Assembly (NCBI RefSeq): GCF_019578655.1
Contig: NC_063261.1
Location: 13,382,216-13,446,215, forward strand
Direction: 5' to 3'
DNA from: Ricinus communis
Taxonomy: Eukaryota > Streptophyta > Magnoliopsida > Malpighiales > Euphorbiaceae
Length of the DNA: 64,000 nucleotides
Shown here: in pieces, positions 13,401 to 25,433 of the stretch
Layout: each line of letters starts with the position of its first letter
Position numbering within the stretch: position 1 is the stretch's first letter
Translations under genes and position numbers: made by a program
Notes under the pieces: generated by a model
Databases searched by the model: none
What the model was told of the DNA's origin: nothing
What the model saw: only the letters and a program-made list of their open reading frames with translations

Positions 13401-16400
13401 TTTGTTGCAGTTGTATGGCCTTGCACTAAGAAGCATGATACGTCTGCTTATATCTTCTTCCTCTTATTTGTTCTTTCTTCTTCTTCTTCTTATTTTTTCT
13501 TTTTTCACATAGGGAGGAATCCAAGAACCCCACATTTTGGTCAAGAGTTTGCCTGCATAACATGGCGCAGTTGGCCAAGGAAGCTACAACTGTGCGACGG
13601 GTCCTAGAGTCATTATTTCGCTATTTTGATGATGGGGACCTTTGGTCTCCTCAACATGGTCTTGCTCTTTCAGTCTTGCTGGATATGCAGTTAATAATAG
13701 AGAAATCAGGTACTTTAACATGTCTATTTCATAATGAAAATGGATGTCTTTGGAGCTAACAGTCCTTATTCCAATATGTTATTTATCATTAACTGGATTC
13801 TAATTCCAGATTCTTTATGTAATAACTTGTTTTGCTCAATTTGCAGGACAAAAGACACACTTTGTGTTGTCCATCCTAATTAAGCACCTTGATCACAAGA
13901 ATGTTCTTAAGAAGCCCAATATGCAACTAGACATTGTTGAAGTTGCCACCCGCCTTGCTCGACAAACAAGGATTCAACCATCTGTAGCTATAATTGGTGC
14001 ATTGAGTGATATGATGAGACACCTGCGCAAAAGCATACACTGTTCCCTTGATGATTCAGATCTGGGGACTGAAATAATTGAATGGAACCGAAAATTTCGA
14101 GCAACTGTAGATGAATGCCTTGTGCAGATATCTTACAAGGTAACTTCTCTGAAATATTTGGGATCATAGGATTTCTAATGCTGTGTCTATTAGAATCTTG
14201 ATCGAATATATTATCAGAACTTGTGCATTTTACATGATAAAAATACAGTTTGAACTCTTACAATGATAATTAAAAATGCATCTTAATACGGATTTTCTGC
14301 CATAATACTACAAAAAAAGTTCATCATAGAAATATGTGATTGTGTACTCATAATACTCTATTTTGGTTTTATCTTGTTTCTTCTTCTTCTACTGCACACA
14401 GTCATACACATATATGTTCTATGTATGTTTGTATGATGTATGCATGTAGGGGCGTGCACTATTCAGTTTAAATCGGAAAATTGAACCAAAATTTGGTTCG
14501 GTTTTCAGTTGTAATTTAAAAGATAAAAATTTGAATGTTCCGGTTTTATGCAAAAAGATTTGAAAAACTGAACCGACCGAATTAGTAAATATATATGCTG
14601 GTGACCAGAAATAACAGCTCTTCTTGGTTAGATTGGTGGTACGTTTATTTGCTTTATTGCCTAGGATCTAGGTTCAATACCTTGGTGTTGCAATTTCGAA
14701 ATGTACATTTTCAAACTTCAATTTCTTTATTTTTCTAAAACTCCTTTATTTTTTTTTTTCGTTTCTAGTAAAAATAAAATACACTAATAAAATACTTTTA
14801 CAAATTATGTAACACATTATCTTTCTATTACTTTATGAAATAAATTTAATTAAATTATAAATCTAAGTATATCTAATATGTTAAATTTGATATAGAAAAA
14901 GTTAAGATAGAAGTTAGTGGTTGAATCTAAAATAAGAAAAATACTATAATTTTTCAAATTAATTTATTTTAAAGATGCAAAATATGAATATAAAATAAGA
15001 AATCTAAAACTCCTTTATTTGTTTTTTCTTTTTAGTTTCTAGTAAATAAAATACACTAATAAAATACTTTTACAAATTATGTAACACATTATCTTTTAAT
15101 TACTTTATGAAATAAATTTAATCATATTATAAATCTAATTATATCTAATATGTAAATTTTGATATAGAAAAAGTTAAGATAGAAGCTAGTAGTTGAATCT
15201 AAAATAAAAAAATATTATAAATTTTTCAAACTACCTTTTGAAAGATACAAAATATATATATAAAATAAGAAAGAAATAAAAAAGATAAGAAAAAGGAAGG
15301 AATGGCAAATAGGATCCAGGTATTGAACCATGGTCTACATGGTAAAGTAGACACGTCTCACCCACCAGGACACTAACTATTTCTCACCATAGAAACATAA
15401 ATTATATAATCGATTATCCGAACCAAACCAAATCAAACCGAACCAAAATTTTTTGATTTGGTTCAGTTCGGTTTTGGTTTAAAATATTTCTGTACTTTGG
15501 TTCGGTTCGAAACCAAACCAACCGATTGCACACCCCTATATGTATGTACGCATGTATGTATATTCATATGTGTGTGTCTGTACATGCGCGTGCAGGCGCA
15601 TTTGCATGAATGTACATGTAATACAATGTTATTTGCAGAACTGAGAGGCATTCAAATTGCAGGTTGGAGATGCTGATCCTATTCTTGATGTGATGGCTGT
15701 GATGTTGGAGAACATGCCGAGTATTACTGTTATGGCCAGAACCTTAATATCAGCTGTTTACCGTACTGCTCAAATAGTAGCATCTCTGCCAAATTTGTCC
15801 TATCAGAACAAGGCATGATTGCATTATTCAATAATCGTTCTAATCATGTTGCATAATTTTCAAAGTTTTCATCTTGTTTTCCAGTTTTCTTAATTTCTTC
15901 TTTTCTTTGTTGCTTAAACTTCTGTAGGCTTTTCCTGAAGCATTGTTTCATCAATTGCTTCTCGCGATGGTCTATGAAGACCATGAAACCAGGGTGGGTG
16001 CACACCGTATATTTTCCATTGTTCTAGTCCCATCTTCTGTTTGCCCTCGACCTGCTGTTGCTGCTTCTTTTATCTCCAGTAAGGCTACCAATATGCAAAG
16101 GATGCTTTCAAGAACAGTATCTGTGTTTTCATCTTCAGCTGCACTCTTTGAGAAGTTGAAAAAGGAAGAGCATTCCCCACAAGAAAATGTATTGGAAGAC
16201 AAGGACAAACCAATAAACTTTGAGGATTCAGTGATGAATAATCCTTCTATGCTGAACAGATTGAAGTCAAGTTACAGCCGAGCTTATACTGTGAAGAGGC
16301 ATACATCACCTATAACAACAGAAGAAATAACCAGGAGCAGCTTGGGTAAAAAACAGGTATGTATCAGTCTTTCTAACACTGAAGAATCCCTTTCATGCTT

Positions 16401-19400
16401 CAGTTCTCTTCATCACTTATTATCCTCCATCTAAAATGCCCCCCCTGTTTTTTTTATTTCCATTGAAAAAATTCATTGCAGGTAATGTCCCTGAGGTTGA
16501 ACAGTCACCAGATTACCCTTCTGCTTTCATCAATTTGGGCACAATCCCTTTCTCCTCTAAATACTCCTGCAAATTATGAAGCAATTGCTCATACCTACAG
16601 CTTGGTTTTGCTATTTGCCCGGACCAAGGTATTCCTTTGCCAAACAACTTACTGTTATAGTTACTAAACACGCAAGAGGTGTTAAGGCACAAAAGGTTCT
16701 AGCGCCTAGGCTCAACAGACGCCCTTGAGACATGTGAGGCACAAAAAAGAAAAAAACATAAAAATAAATAAAAATAAGAGAGTTAAAAATTTTTAAAGAA
16801 ATGAAATGTAGACAAATACGTACATATGTAATGATCAATAATCCCTTTTGCATAACAAATTTTTGACAAAAAACCAAGTAAATAAAAACTTAATACTAAG
16901 AGACATGGCATAATTAAAAGACTTGGCACAACTAACAATCTAACATGACAAAAAATCTTTGCATTTTCCAAGTATAGAAATTTCATAGGCTAGAGAATGT
17001 TGGACTAAACTCATAGTGGTGATGGCCATATAAGTGGCATTAGACCTAGGCCCGGCCAAGGTCAATGAACCGGTGGTTTTAGTTCATGGTTCCGGGGCAC
17101 AGGAATCGAGCCGAACCACCTAAGGGCCAATTTCGGGCCGATTTCAGTTCACGATTCTAGTTCCAGCGCGTACCAACTAATTTAAAGAAAAATAAAAAAA
17201 TATTAATTAAAATGAATTTATTTTTCTTTTACGGGTTGGAATAAAACAGTCGATTCTCGAACCGGATTCCAGCTGAGGAAACGGCCCTAAAACTGTTCCC
17301 CTCTATTTTCGGGCTGTTCAAACCCAGTTACGGTCTGGTTTTGACCCACTTATATGCCACTTTAGACCTTCAAGCTTCTCCTATTTGAGATCCTAGATCA
17401 ACAAACGAGTCTAGACTCCTCTAAGTATTTAAATACGAGCCCAGGATCACAATTCTAGGTCACTTGTATTATAGCTTAGTTCTAATGTTCAAAGTTTGGC
17501 ATGTGGTATTATAGTTTAGTTCACAATTTATGTTTTCTGATCTGTTTTATGATTATCATGCTTTTCAAATTTGTGATAGATGTCTATCAATATTTTCACT
17601 ACATTTTTTGTGGTATATTGAGCAAAGGAATATATGTGTATATGTATCATTGGTCACTTTTTAGTTCTAGTGAGATTGCGAGCAAGGATGTTATTACTTT
17701 TCTTCCATTCATGTATTGATTTAAATGAATCATATGCTTCCAATATTTACTCTCTTTTCTTATTACAAGTATTTAAGCATGACTCCCACTTACCACACAT
17801 AAAAGACAAGTCTAGTATGAGCCAGACGGTGCTAGTAACAGTCTTCCATAATTTTTTATAAGACTTGTAAAGCTGCTTATAGGTTTTAGCTCTTGGATTG
17901 GGAAGACGATAAAATTTAGATTGCACTGAGTATAAAAACTTATATACTTGTAAGTTCCTTTGTCAATTTGATCTCTTTCTAGCCTCTCCTTTATGTATCT
18001 GAAAAGTGGTACCTATGCTCCCTTCCCTTGCGAGGCATTTGTCTTGCAGGTTTGAGATCTCGTAGTAACTACTTCATTCAAAATGTTGAATGATGGGACT
18101 GTCTTTTGACTTGCACTTGTAGGACCTACTTCCACTCTCATGGCATGAATTCTTTTCTTGTTTCCTGAGAAAGGCTGGTCTTGTGAACAAAGTTCTACAG
18201 ATCCAGTGTTTATTCTTTTCTTTTCATAACAATGTAAATGTATTTGTTGATGGATTCTTAATTGTGCTGAAACATGTAAACATCTTGAGGGTGGGGCAGT
18301 GGTCGGAGGATTAAAAAAGGTTTGGTAGGAGTAGAGCAAAAGATGAAGGAGCAGTCTGAAGTGATTTTGGGATATAAGGGACTGCCAGTAATTCAATTAT
18401 GACCTTGAAGAATAGGAAAATATACATTACCAATAGTCATGCATCCCAGGAAGTAGCCTGGACTTGAAGTTTTATCAAGTTGATATGCATCAGCAGCATA
18501 TGAGATCAAGCAATAGCAACTGCTTTGGTAAATTGCATCAGCTATATCTAGAAATCTGCCTGAATACATAAATCGGTTGAGAGAAAATACTAGTGAATTA
18601 GTGCAAGCACATTGGCTATGTGCATATTTCCACAGGTTATGTGAGGTTCAATTATGGATGCAGCCAGGGATCCAATGATGGGGGAATTTCCTGTTGTTGG
18701 CAGCTCTCCCTTCTCATGGAAGGTCTTGTGTATTGGTGGCAGTGAAATCTGAATTCTCCATATGTCAATGCATTTTATAGCATTTTGGTAGAACTCTTTC
18801 CTTGTTTGCCATGCTTAGATTAGGATCACTACCTTTGTTTCTTCTTTAATAGGACTGCCCCATTGTTTTCATTTTGACTTATATTATTGTAACATTTTGT
18901 TTCTTCATGCAGAATTCCAGCAATGAGACTTTGATTCGAAGTTTTCAGCTAGCATTTTCCTTGAGAAGCTTTGCCATTGGAGGAGGTAGGCCATTGTTGT
19001 CTACGCAAATTATTAAAATCTTAATATTGCCTACATATGCAACATACTAAGCCAACATTACATTGTCTCCAGTCTTCACTCATTGAAAATCTAGAGTGGA
19101 CGATTGCAGTCACAGTCAGCTGTGTGTTGTACTTGCTCCATGAAAATTGTTTTGGTAGTGAAGCAACTTCCAACTGTAAACATACTAGTAAATGACTATT
19201 GGTGCGAAATTGAGTGAAAACTGAGAAGGTAGACTTTGTGATCACAACTTAGGATCAAGTTGGAGAATCATTATGAAGGTAAGGAAGCTTTATGGACTTC
19301 TTTTACCACCTCATTGCAGTAGTAGCTATAAAGTAGGGTCATATTAACACAAAGTTAATGCTTGACAAATGCTTTAATGGGCAAAGATGACAGTATAAAA

Positions 19401-22400
19401 TGAGCACATAGAGATTTGAGGTGGTAATGGAACTGAAATATCAAGTTGGAGAATCATAATGAAGGTTAGGTTTCTCAGTTGGTTTTAGAGCTGAAGAGTG
19501 ATGGTAGGAATATAAGAGAAATCGGAGTAACAAGAGGCATTTTGTTTGACATGCTTTGATGGTAATGTCTAATGGCTGGCTTGCAGCTTCTTTGGCTGAG
19601 CATTTAGTTATGTTCCAACCTGATGAAGAGTAATAAATATTAGCAGGTATCACTTATGTATTCATGTTGTCTCTTAGCCTGCATATAATTGTTTCATCAA
19701 TTCTTTGGTTTTGATGAACCTGATTGCAACATCTAGTTTTTCTTCTTTTATTTTGTGTGTGCATGTGCATATGCACCATGTGTGCTAGTATGCCCATGAT
19801 TCTTGCTGTGTTATCTTTTCAGCTGAAGAAGCTTTTTCACTTCTTCAGGGCCATTACAGCCGTCACGCCGCCGATCCCTTTTTACCTTGTCCACATCAAT
19901 GATTTTATTTTCTTCTAAAGCCTTCAATATTCCTCCTCTTGTTCCCTGTGCTAGAGCTACAATTACAGATAAAACAGTACGTATGCTAGTATACTTTCTT
20001 CACTTTAGCAAAAACTGTCATATAGCAAATCTGACAATTCCTTTTTTTACTTAACTATTGGCTTTTTAATTTGTGAAATAAGGCATATTTCTTTCTAATA
20101 CTTGTAACTCTACTTGTTCTCAGGCTGATCCATTTCTACAATTGGTTGATGAGTGCAAGTTACAGGCAGTTGACAACCAATTAGACCATCCAAGAAAAAG
20201 CTATGGATCCAAAGAAGATAATGAAGATGCACTAAAGTCACTTTCAGCGATAGAAATATCAGAGGCCCAATCGAAAGAATCATTTGCTACAATGATATCA
20301 AAGTTTCTAAAAAAATCATCAGATGTAACTATCAAATACAATTTCTTAGTACAAAGAATCAGTATATGTGCAATTATTTGACGAGAATACTGACAATATA
20401 GATTTTTACACAGCAGAAATCTGCCATAAGGGAAGAGTTACTCAAAAGTTTTGTGCCAGATGATGTATGTCCACTGGGTGCTGATTTATTTATGGAAATG
20501 GCAGAACAGACGTCTGAGGCAGTATCAGAGGAGAAATTTTCTGACAAGGTAATCATTTTTTCCTTTTGTTCATTTCTTTTTTCCTTTTCTTCTTTTTATT
20601 GAATTTTACCTGTTTATATAATGGCATTGATGCAGGTTGATCCTCCACTATTCACTTTAGATGATGGTATTGTACCCAATACATCTGAAGGTCAAGTAGA
20701 TCGTGGTGTAGACCTAGATCTAGAATTAGAACCGTCAGGATCTTCAGGACTTCTGAGTGTTGGTGAACTTTTAAGTGCAGTAAGTTTTCATCATTACCTG
20801 ATCTGAACTGGCCAAACAATTTTGACCAATAGCTTGAAAAATTGTCGAAAATCATTCAAATGTATTCTGAGTTTACTTCAAATTTAGATAAATTCTCTCT
20901 TTTTTATGCATGAAATATTCTGTGTATCATAAATTAGAAATAACTTATTATTATTATGAATAAATTTTAAATATTTGATTTAAATTATGCATAAGTCATT
21001 TAATCTTAAATTATTTGTTGTCATGTAAAATATGTGTATATGATTTAGTTCAGTGCATGATTGAAAAGGAAAAAACAAACATAAATAATAATCATGTCTT
21101 ATATGTGAATTGTCCCGCGTATCATAAGTTATAAATGATTAAAGTTTTACAATTATTATGACTGAATTATTTGTTGAAAAACAAATAATGATTTATATGT
21201 AACAAAAAATAATTTAAGAAATATTAAATATATATTTAATATTTCTTAAATTATTTTTTTATTACATATAAATCATTGAGATCAAATACATGGTTATAAG
21301 GGAACGAAAAGAAAAACATAAATGAGCTCTTTGACTCTTTTGTTTGGAATGTAAACAATCAATTGACTTAATTTGAATCCACAGAACTCAAACATTTTCT
21401 GACAAGATGTAGCAGGAAAATTACTCAATCTATATTGTGTACATCCACCACTACTCACAATGGACGGATTCTATATGCATGTACTACATATATGGTGGGA
21501 CTTGGTCCATGTGAAGGTGGATGTACATACACTTGTGTAGGCAAGTATTTTTCCATGTGTAACTTGTAAGCAGATATCATTGCCAAGTTTCCTAATTGAA
21601 ACTTGCCTATCTAAATTAGACCACATTTATTTTTATGGAATTGTTTTCTTCTTTAAATGAAAAATTTATTTTCTGATGAAGATGTAACGTGTATACAGGT
21701 TTCAGAAACAACAAATCAAGTTGGAAGATTTTCAGTCTCAACCCCGCCTGACTTGCCTTACATTGAAATGGCTGGCCACTGTGAGGCCCTTTCAGCGGGG
21801 AAGCATAAAAAGATGTCTGCTTTATTGAGCTCTCAACAAAGACAAGAAGGTGTAATTAGAATACCTGCTTATGAGAACAACCAAGAAAAGCAGTCATCGT
21901 CTGATTTTCCTTTTCAGCAGGTTTTTCCCTCTGGTTATTCTTCAACAATTGCTATATTCAAGTATCTGGCTTATTACCTAATAATATATCTAACGAAGAG
22001 TTTGAATCACAAAGATGTGAAAGTTATGAGCTACTTAAAATTTCAGCAGAAGATAATATTACTAGTGGCAAATACACTTAGCTTGTTAGAATTTCCAACT
22101 TTAAGTGAACCACTTACTCTTTCAATTCTAAATTTTTTTGGAAGATAAATTCTGCTTTAGTTGAAACAGTATTTAACACCATTGTACTCTTCATTGTACA
22201 CTACCGTAGACATTGCTAATCCCACCTCACCTTGCTACTTCTACCAGCATAACACCCTTTTTATAACTATTGTAGTCAGTGCTAAGATGCCACAGTCAAT
22301 TTTGTAATTTTTTCCCACAGATATGACCTCTTTTGATATTTTTCCTTATGCCAGAATCACTAATTGAATTTAAAAAAAAAAAACTGAAAAAAAAACGAAA

Positions 22401-22749
22401 AGAATTACGACCTGAATCTTTAATCTTGCCAATAATACTTGGGCTAGCATTTCATGCGATTTTTTTTAATAATTCTTTTGCTGCTGCTTGCTTCCCTGTT
22501 CGGATGCTTACATGATCAGAATTCTAGTTATAGATGCTTGGTGTGGTCCTCGAACTGATCTGATTTTTTAACCTTCTGAAACTGCAGAGAGGAAACCCAT
22601 TCCTTGATCAAAATTTTGGTCCTAATGCATATCTTCCCTCTGCTACTACTGGTCCGTTGCTTTGCGCAACTGAATACCAGCATCATCAGTTCTTTCAGTT
22701 ACCAGCATCAAGTCCCTATGATAACTTTCTAAAGGCTGCTGGCTGTTGA
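7410..22749 (+). CDS. EFR3-family protein (plant EFOP / SEMI-ROLLED LEAF 2-like), 19 coding exons
   Basis: Family role: EFR3 proteins are S-acylated armadillo-like scaffolds that anchor the phosphatidylinositol 4-kinase alpha complex (with TTC7/NPG- and FAM126/HYC-type partners) at the plasma membrane. Exons: 7410-7544, 8547-8621, 9675-9790, 11031-11145, 11284-11412, 12671-12718, 13208-13374, 13513-13709, 13847-14139, 15663-15812, 15928-16356, 16482-16628, 18913-18985, 19849-19976, 20124-20324, 20414-20548, 20636-20779, 21699-21920, 22588-22749. They join without a frame break to 1021 residues plus TGA, close to the usual length. Visible marks: N-terminal cysteines at residues 12, 16 and 19 (likely palmitoylation), RYKKLLADIFPR, DRKIGKLCEYAAKNPLRIPK, the LRTAGLQALSSM helical-repeat region, PDDVCPLG, and the C-terminal LPASSPYDNFLKAAGC. 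There is no membrane segment. All introns are GT-AG except intron 10 (GC-AG). Intron 18 has a weak donor (gttttt). The gene appears intact; EFR3 membership is confident, the paralog is not assigned. Confidence 0.93.
11750..12080 (-). mobile_element. TRIM retrotransposon in EFR3 intron 5
   Basis: Two 125-bp terminal direct repeats (11750-11874 and 11956-12080) flank an 81-bp centre. Both begin with TGATAAAT and end with CTAACA on the plus strand, so they read TGTTAG...TTTATCA on the minus strand. Directly inside the right repeat, the minus strand reads TGGTATAAGAGCC, a one-base variant of the initiator-Met tRNA primer-binding site. Next to the left repeat is a purine tract, minus-strand GATGAAGGG. 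A perfect 5-bp duplication aatat flanks it (11745-11749 and 12081-12085). The tiny size with no coding capacity is the definition of a TRIM. Mobilisation must have come from another element. Confidence 0.92.
14447..15538. mobile_element. hAT-like non-autonomous DNA transposon in EFR3 intron 9
   Basis: The ends are inverted: TAGGGGCGTGCA at the left, and the right end reads TAGGGGTGTGCA on the other strand (11 of 12 match). An 8-bp target duplication, tatgcatg / tatgtatg (14439-14446 and 15539-15546), has one mismatch. Eight-base duplications are typical of hAT transposons. Both subterminal regions carry repeated 'ccgaacc / ggttcgg' words. The body is non-coding and contains an internal tandem duplication: about 14735-15002 and 15003-15270, each with 'aaactcctttattt' and 'gaaaaagttaagatagaa'. 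It does not disturb the exons. Confidence 0.85.
17024..17358. mobile_element. Possible foldback element in EFR3 intron 12
   Basis: The inverted words ggccatataagtgg (17024-17037) and ccacttatatgcc (17346-17358) bracket a 335-bp segment that is clearly more GC-rich than the intron around it and rich in ccgg and ggccg words. It is non-coding, with no clean target duplication. Intron 12 is the longest (16629-18912), which suggests it has grown by such insertions. Confidence 0.4.
21188..21276. repeat. Long AT palindrome (hairpin) in EFR3 intron 17
   Basis: A near-perfect inverted repeat with arms of about 40 bp meets at 'aaatatatattt' near 21232. The left arm starts 'atgatttatatgt' and the right arm ends 'acatataaatcat'. 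It could be a small foldback MITE, and the transcript could form a hairpin of the length seen in small-RNA precursors. There is no evidence of function. Confidence 0.8.
21438..21527. repeat. Small inverted repeat in EFR3 intron 17
   Basis: A perfect 12-bp inverted pair, tgtacatccacc (21438-21449) and ggtggatgtaca (21516-21527), with further partial complementarity inside ('caatgga' against 'tccatgtg'). It may be a degraded MITE. It lies close to the larger palindrome but is separate from it. Confidence 0.5.
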
Positions 22750-23643
22750 GACCATTAAAAATGAATAGTAGGTCCCACAAAGCTCAAATTCTGTAGTGGA
22801 GTTAGGAAGTAAGCTTAAACGGCACAATGTGGATAAGAAAGCCTTTTAGAATCATAGCATTTAGGATCCAGCTATTGACAGATCAGCAACTCGGCATTGC
22901 CAAATCATTTTGGTATCAGTTAGAATTCAAGCTCCAATCCTATGAAAAGGTTAAGGATGAAGCTCCAGTAGCTCATTGGGGAGACAAAATCATGAGTTCT
23001 TATTCCTGCTGCACTTGAATTAGGCGCACATAGATATCAGCCTTCATTGGTGGATTAGTGATACTATGTGCTTTTTTATTTTCCAATTTTGATTGTTGTT
23101 GGTTTGAACTTTTGAATCCCCCATTCATTTATTCTTTCATATTTATTTCATTCTTTAAAGGGAAAAGTGTTTCCCTTTTTCTTCTTTCTTCCCATTAAAT
23201 CTTAACTTGTATATTTATTGAATTTATTTGAGTGCCTTGGTGTTCCTCCAAATGCTACAAGCAGCTTGTATAGTTTTGCATTTACCTAGTAGAGGCAAGT
23301 TTGTAAGGTTCGAGTTTTCTGTAATTGATATCTATCATAAGTTCTCTTTTGCTGTCAGTTGCTGCTCATCATTCTCATTGACACGCTGGTCCATTTTCTA
23401 TTCAATTTCTATTTTTTATATATCTGTAAATGCAATAGGATTTTTTAAAATTATAATTTAATTATAAAAGCTATTATTTTTATTTACTCATTTATTTTTT
23501 TTGTATATATTTACTATTATTTTATTGTACATCATCAATTAATAAATAAGGCATTTGTAGCTATGTAAGGTCAAACCAAGGCGTTCGAAAAAGTCTTAAC
23601 CACCTTGGGCAAAGGCGATCCCTCATTTTCTAATGTTGTACAG
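22750..23643. other. 3' untranslated region and spacer after the EFR3 gene
   Basis: There is no further coding sequence. The first few hundred bases after the TGA at 22749 are less AT-rich than the spacer and probably are the 3' UTR. I cannot place the polyadenylation site. The spacer ends at element A. Confidence 0.5.
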
Positions 23644-23648
23644 TTTAT

Positions 23649-24193
23649 TGTCACAGCCCGCCTCATCTTGGGCAAGGCAAGGATTGTCCATGGGCGGAAA
23701 TATGCCTAACATATGCCCAACCCAATGTTGCAGCCCAGCCCAAGTTAGCTGCCTAAGGAAACCAAGGAAAGGATCTAGAAATTGCTGGAGGATGCAAGGC
23801 TGTGTGCCAAGCCAAGGAGCTGCATAGAAGCTTTCCTTGTTTGTACATAGAGTAGCTTCCAAAGAAAACCTTGTACATAAGTAGCTTGTAGAGAATTCTA
23901 GATGAATGATTCCTAGCCACAAGTTGAGGAGGTGGGAAGCCTATAAATACCCCCTACATTCATCATTTGTAAGATACAAGAGGAAGGTTGGAAACTTAAT
24001 AAAGCTCTCCATATTTACAAAGCTTAAGTGCTCTCAACTCTCTACCCTACCCAAGTCCTAAACCCCTGCTGCCTACTTTGCTCATCTACAATCTCTTCCA
24101 ATTCACATCTAGGCTTACTTAGTTCGACTTTGTCAAGCAAGTTAACTAAGTGCCGCGCGACTTGGCTAACCTCTAAGCCGAAGTTTCGTGACA
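23649..24193 (+). repeat. Element A 5' LTR (545 bp)
   Basis: It runs from TGTCACAGCCCG to TTTCGTGACA, with TGTCAC/GTGACA inverted ends. It contains the promoter-like 'cctataaatacccc' at about 23940-23953. It matches 28874-29418 over its full length. Confidence 0.95.
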
Positions 24194-24195
24194 GG

Positions 24196-24207
24196 TGGCA
24201 TCAGAGC
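24196..24207 (+). promoter_or_regulatory. Element A primer-binding site
   Basis: tggcatcagagc lies two bases inside the LTR end. It differs by one base from the initiator-Met tRNA complement tggtatcagagc used by most plant gypsy elements. Confidence 0.8.
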
Positions 24208-24251
24208 AACGGCTTGAATCCTAGGTACCGCTGGTGGAAGTGATTCGAGTG

Positions 24252-25433
24252 ATGGCAAGCGAGGAAGGAATTGTGGCTGCTGCGGTGGAAGAGCAACGCA
24301 CTGAGTAGACCCGCGGGTGTGAGGAACAATGATCACAGCCTAGACGGGGTAAATCCAAGGCTCCAGCGCGCGAGCCTGTGGAGTCCAGAGTTGCTAGCCT
24401 TGAGAAAGATTTGGCTAGCATGACTTCAACTATTGGCGAGCTTAGTGATCAGGTTGACAACCTCATCCACGAAAACTTGGAGATCACAAGGGCTGCCAAG
24501 GCCATGGTCGAAGATCTTGGCAAAGCCCTTCGGGGAAAACTACGCTCCCCTAGGGAGGAGTTCGTCGACCAGTAAAAGACCCTACGAGATGAGCTGAAAG
24601 AGCTACGTAGGGAGATGGATGCTCTTCATCGAGGTAGTCCACCATCGACAAGCACAGCTGCCACTACTAGTTCCGCTGCCCCGCACGGATTGAAAGTCCC
24701 TAAGCCTGCCATGTACAATGGCATACGCAACGCCACTATGGTGGAAAACTTCTTGTTCAGTCTTGATCAATACTACGATGCGATGAATGTCATGGATGAC
24801 TTCTCGAAGATTAGCAATGCTGCCATCTTCCTAAGGGATTCCGCCTAACTCTGGTGGAGAAGGAAACATTCCAAAAGGGAGAAGGGGCTTTGCATTATCA
24901 ACACGTGGGAACAGTTCAAGATTGAACTCCGCAAGCAATTTGTGCCTCACAACGCCAACGATGAGGTACGAAGCAGGCTACGTAGACTAAGGCAAACCGG
25001 AAGCATTGCCAAGTATGTCAAGGAGTTCATGACTCTCATGCTAGAGATCCCAGACCTAACCGACGATCAACTCCTCTTTGATTTCAAAGATGGGCTGAAG
25101 GATTGGGTGAAGATGGAACTCGAGTGATGCAGAGTGCAGACCCTTAACGAAGCAATTGCCGCAGTGGAGAACCTCAAGGACTGCTCTACCCAAGATAAGG
25201 GCAAGAAGCCTAGCTCTTCCAAGAGTGGGGGAGGCCAAAAGAGGGACTTCAACAAAGGCAAGGAGAGTGGCTACCAAAAGTCCTCTGGCGACAACTCAAA
25301 GCACGGCAAAGGCTCGTCGCACAAAGAAAAGCCTGCTGCCTCTAAGCCGCCCAAGCCTTGCTTCATTTGTGATGGACCACACTGGGTGAGGGACTGCCCA
25401 AATCGAAAGGCGATGAATGCCATCGTGCCAGAA
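24252..25433 (+). pseudogene. Element A gag region
   Basis: The likely start is the ATG at 24252 (MASEEG). The capsid-like part around 24680-25127 contains 'VENFLFSLDQYYDAM' and 'SIAKYVKEFMTLMLEIPDL', typical of plant gypsy gag. A basic lysine/serine-rich linker follows. A zinc knuckle with [14 protein letters not shown] (CX2CX4HX4C) lies at about 25360-25401. All parts are in one frame but are interrupted by in-frame stops near 24296, 24573, 24846 and 25125, so no full-length Gag can be made. Confidence 0.85.

Noticed and set aside
13341..13607. 88-codon open frame
   Set aside because: It crosses the exon 7-intron 7-exon 8 boundary of the EFR3-type gene in the wrong frame; the spliced frame is continuous and conserved.
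18013..18396. 127-codon minus-strand frame in intron 12
   Set aside because: No domain or conserved motif, intron-like composition and no start context. Considered chance.
22827..23018. 63-codon frame after the EFR3 stop
   Set aside because: No conserved motif; the EFR3 C-terminus ends with the family's usual residues at 22749, so this is 3' UTR.
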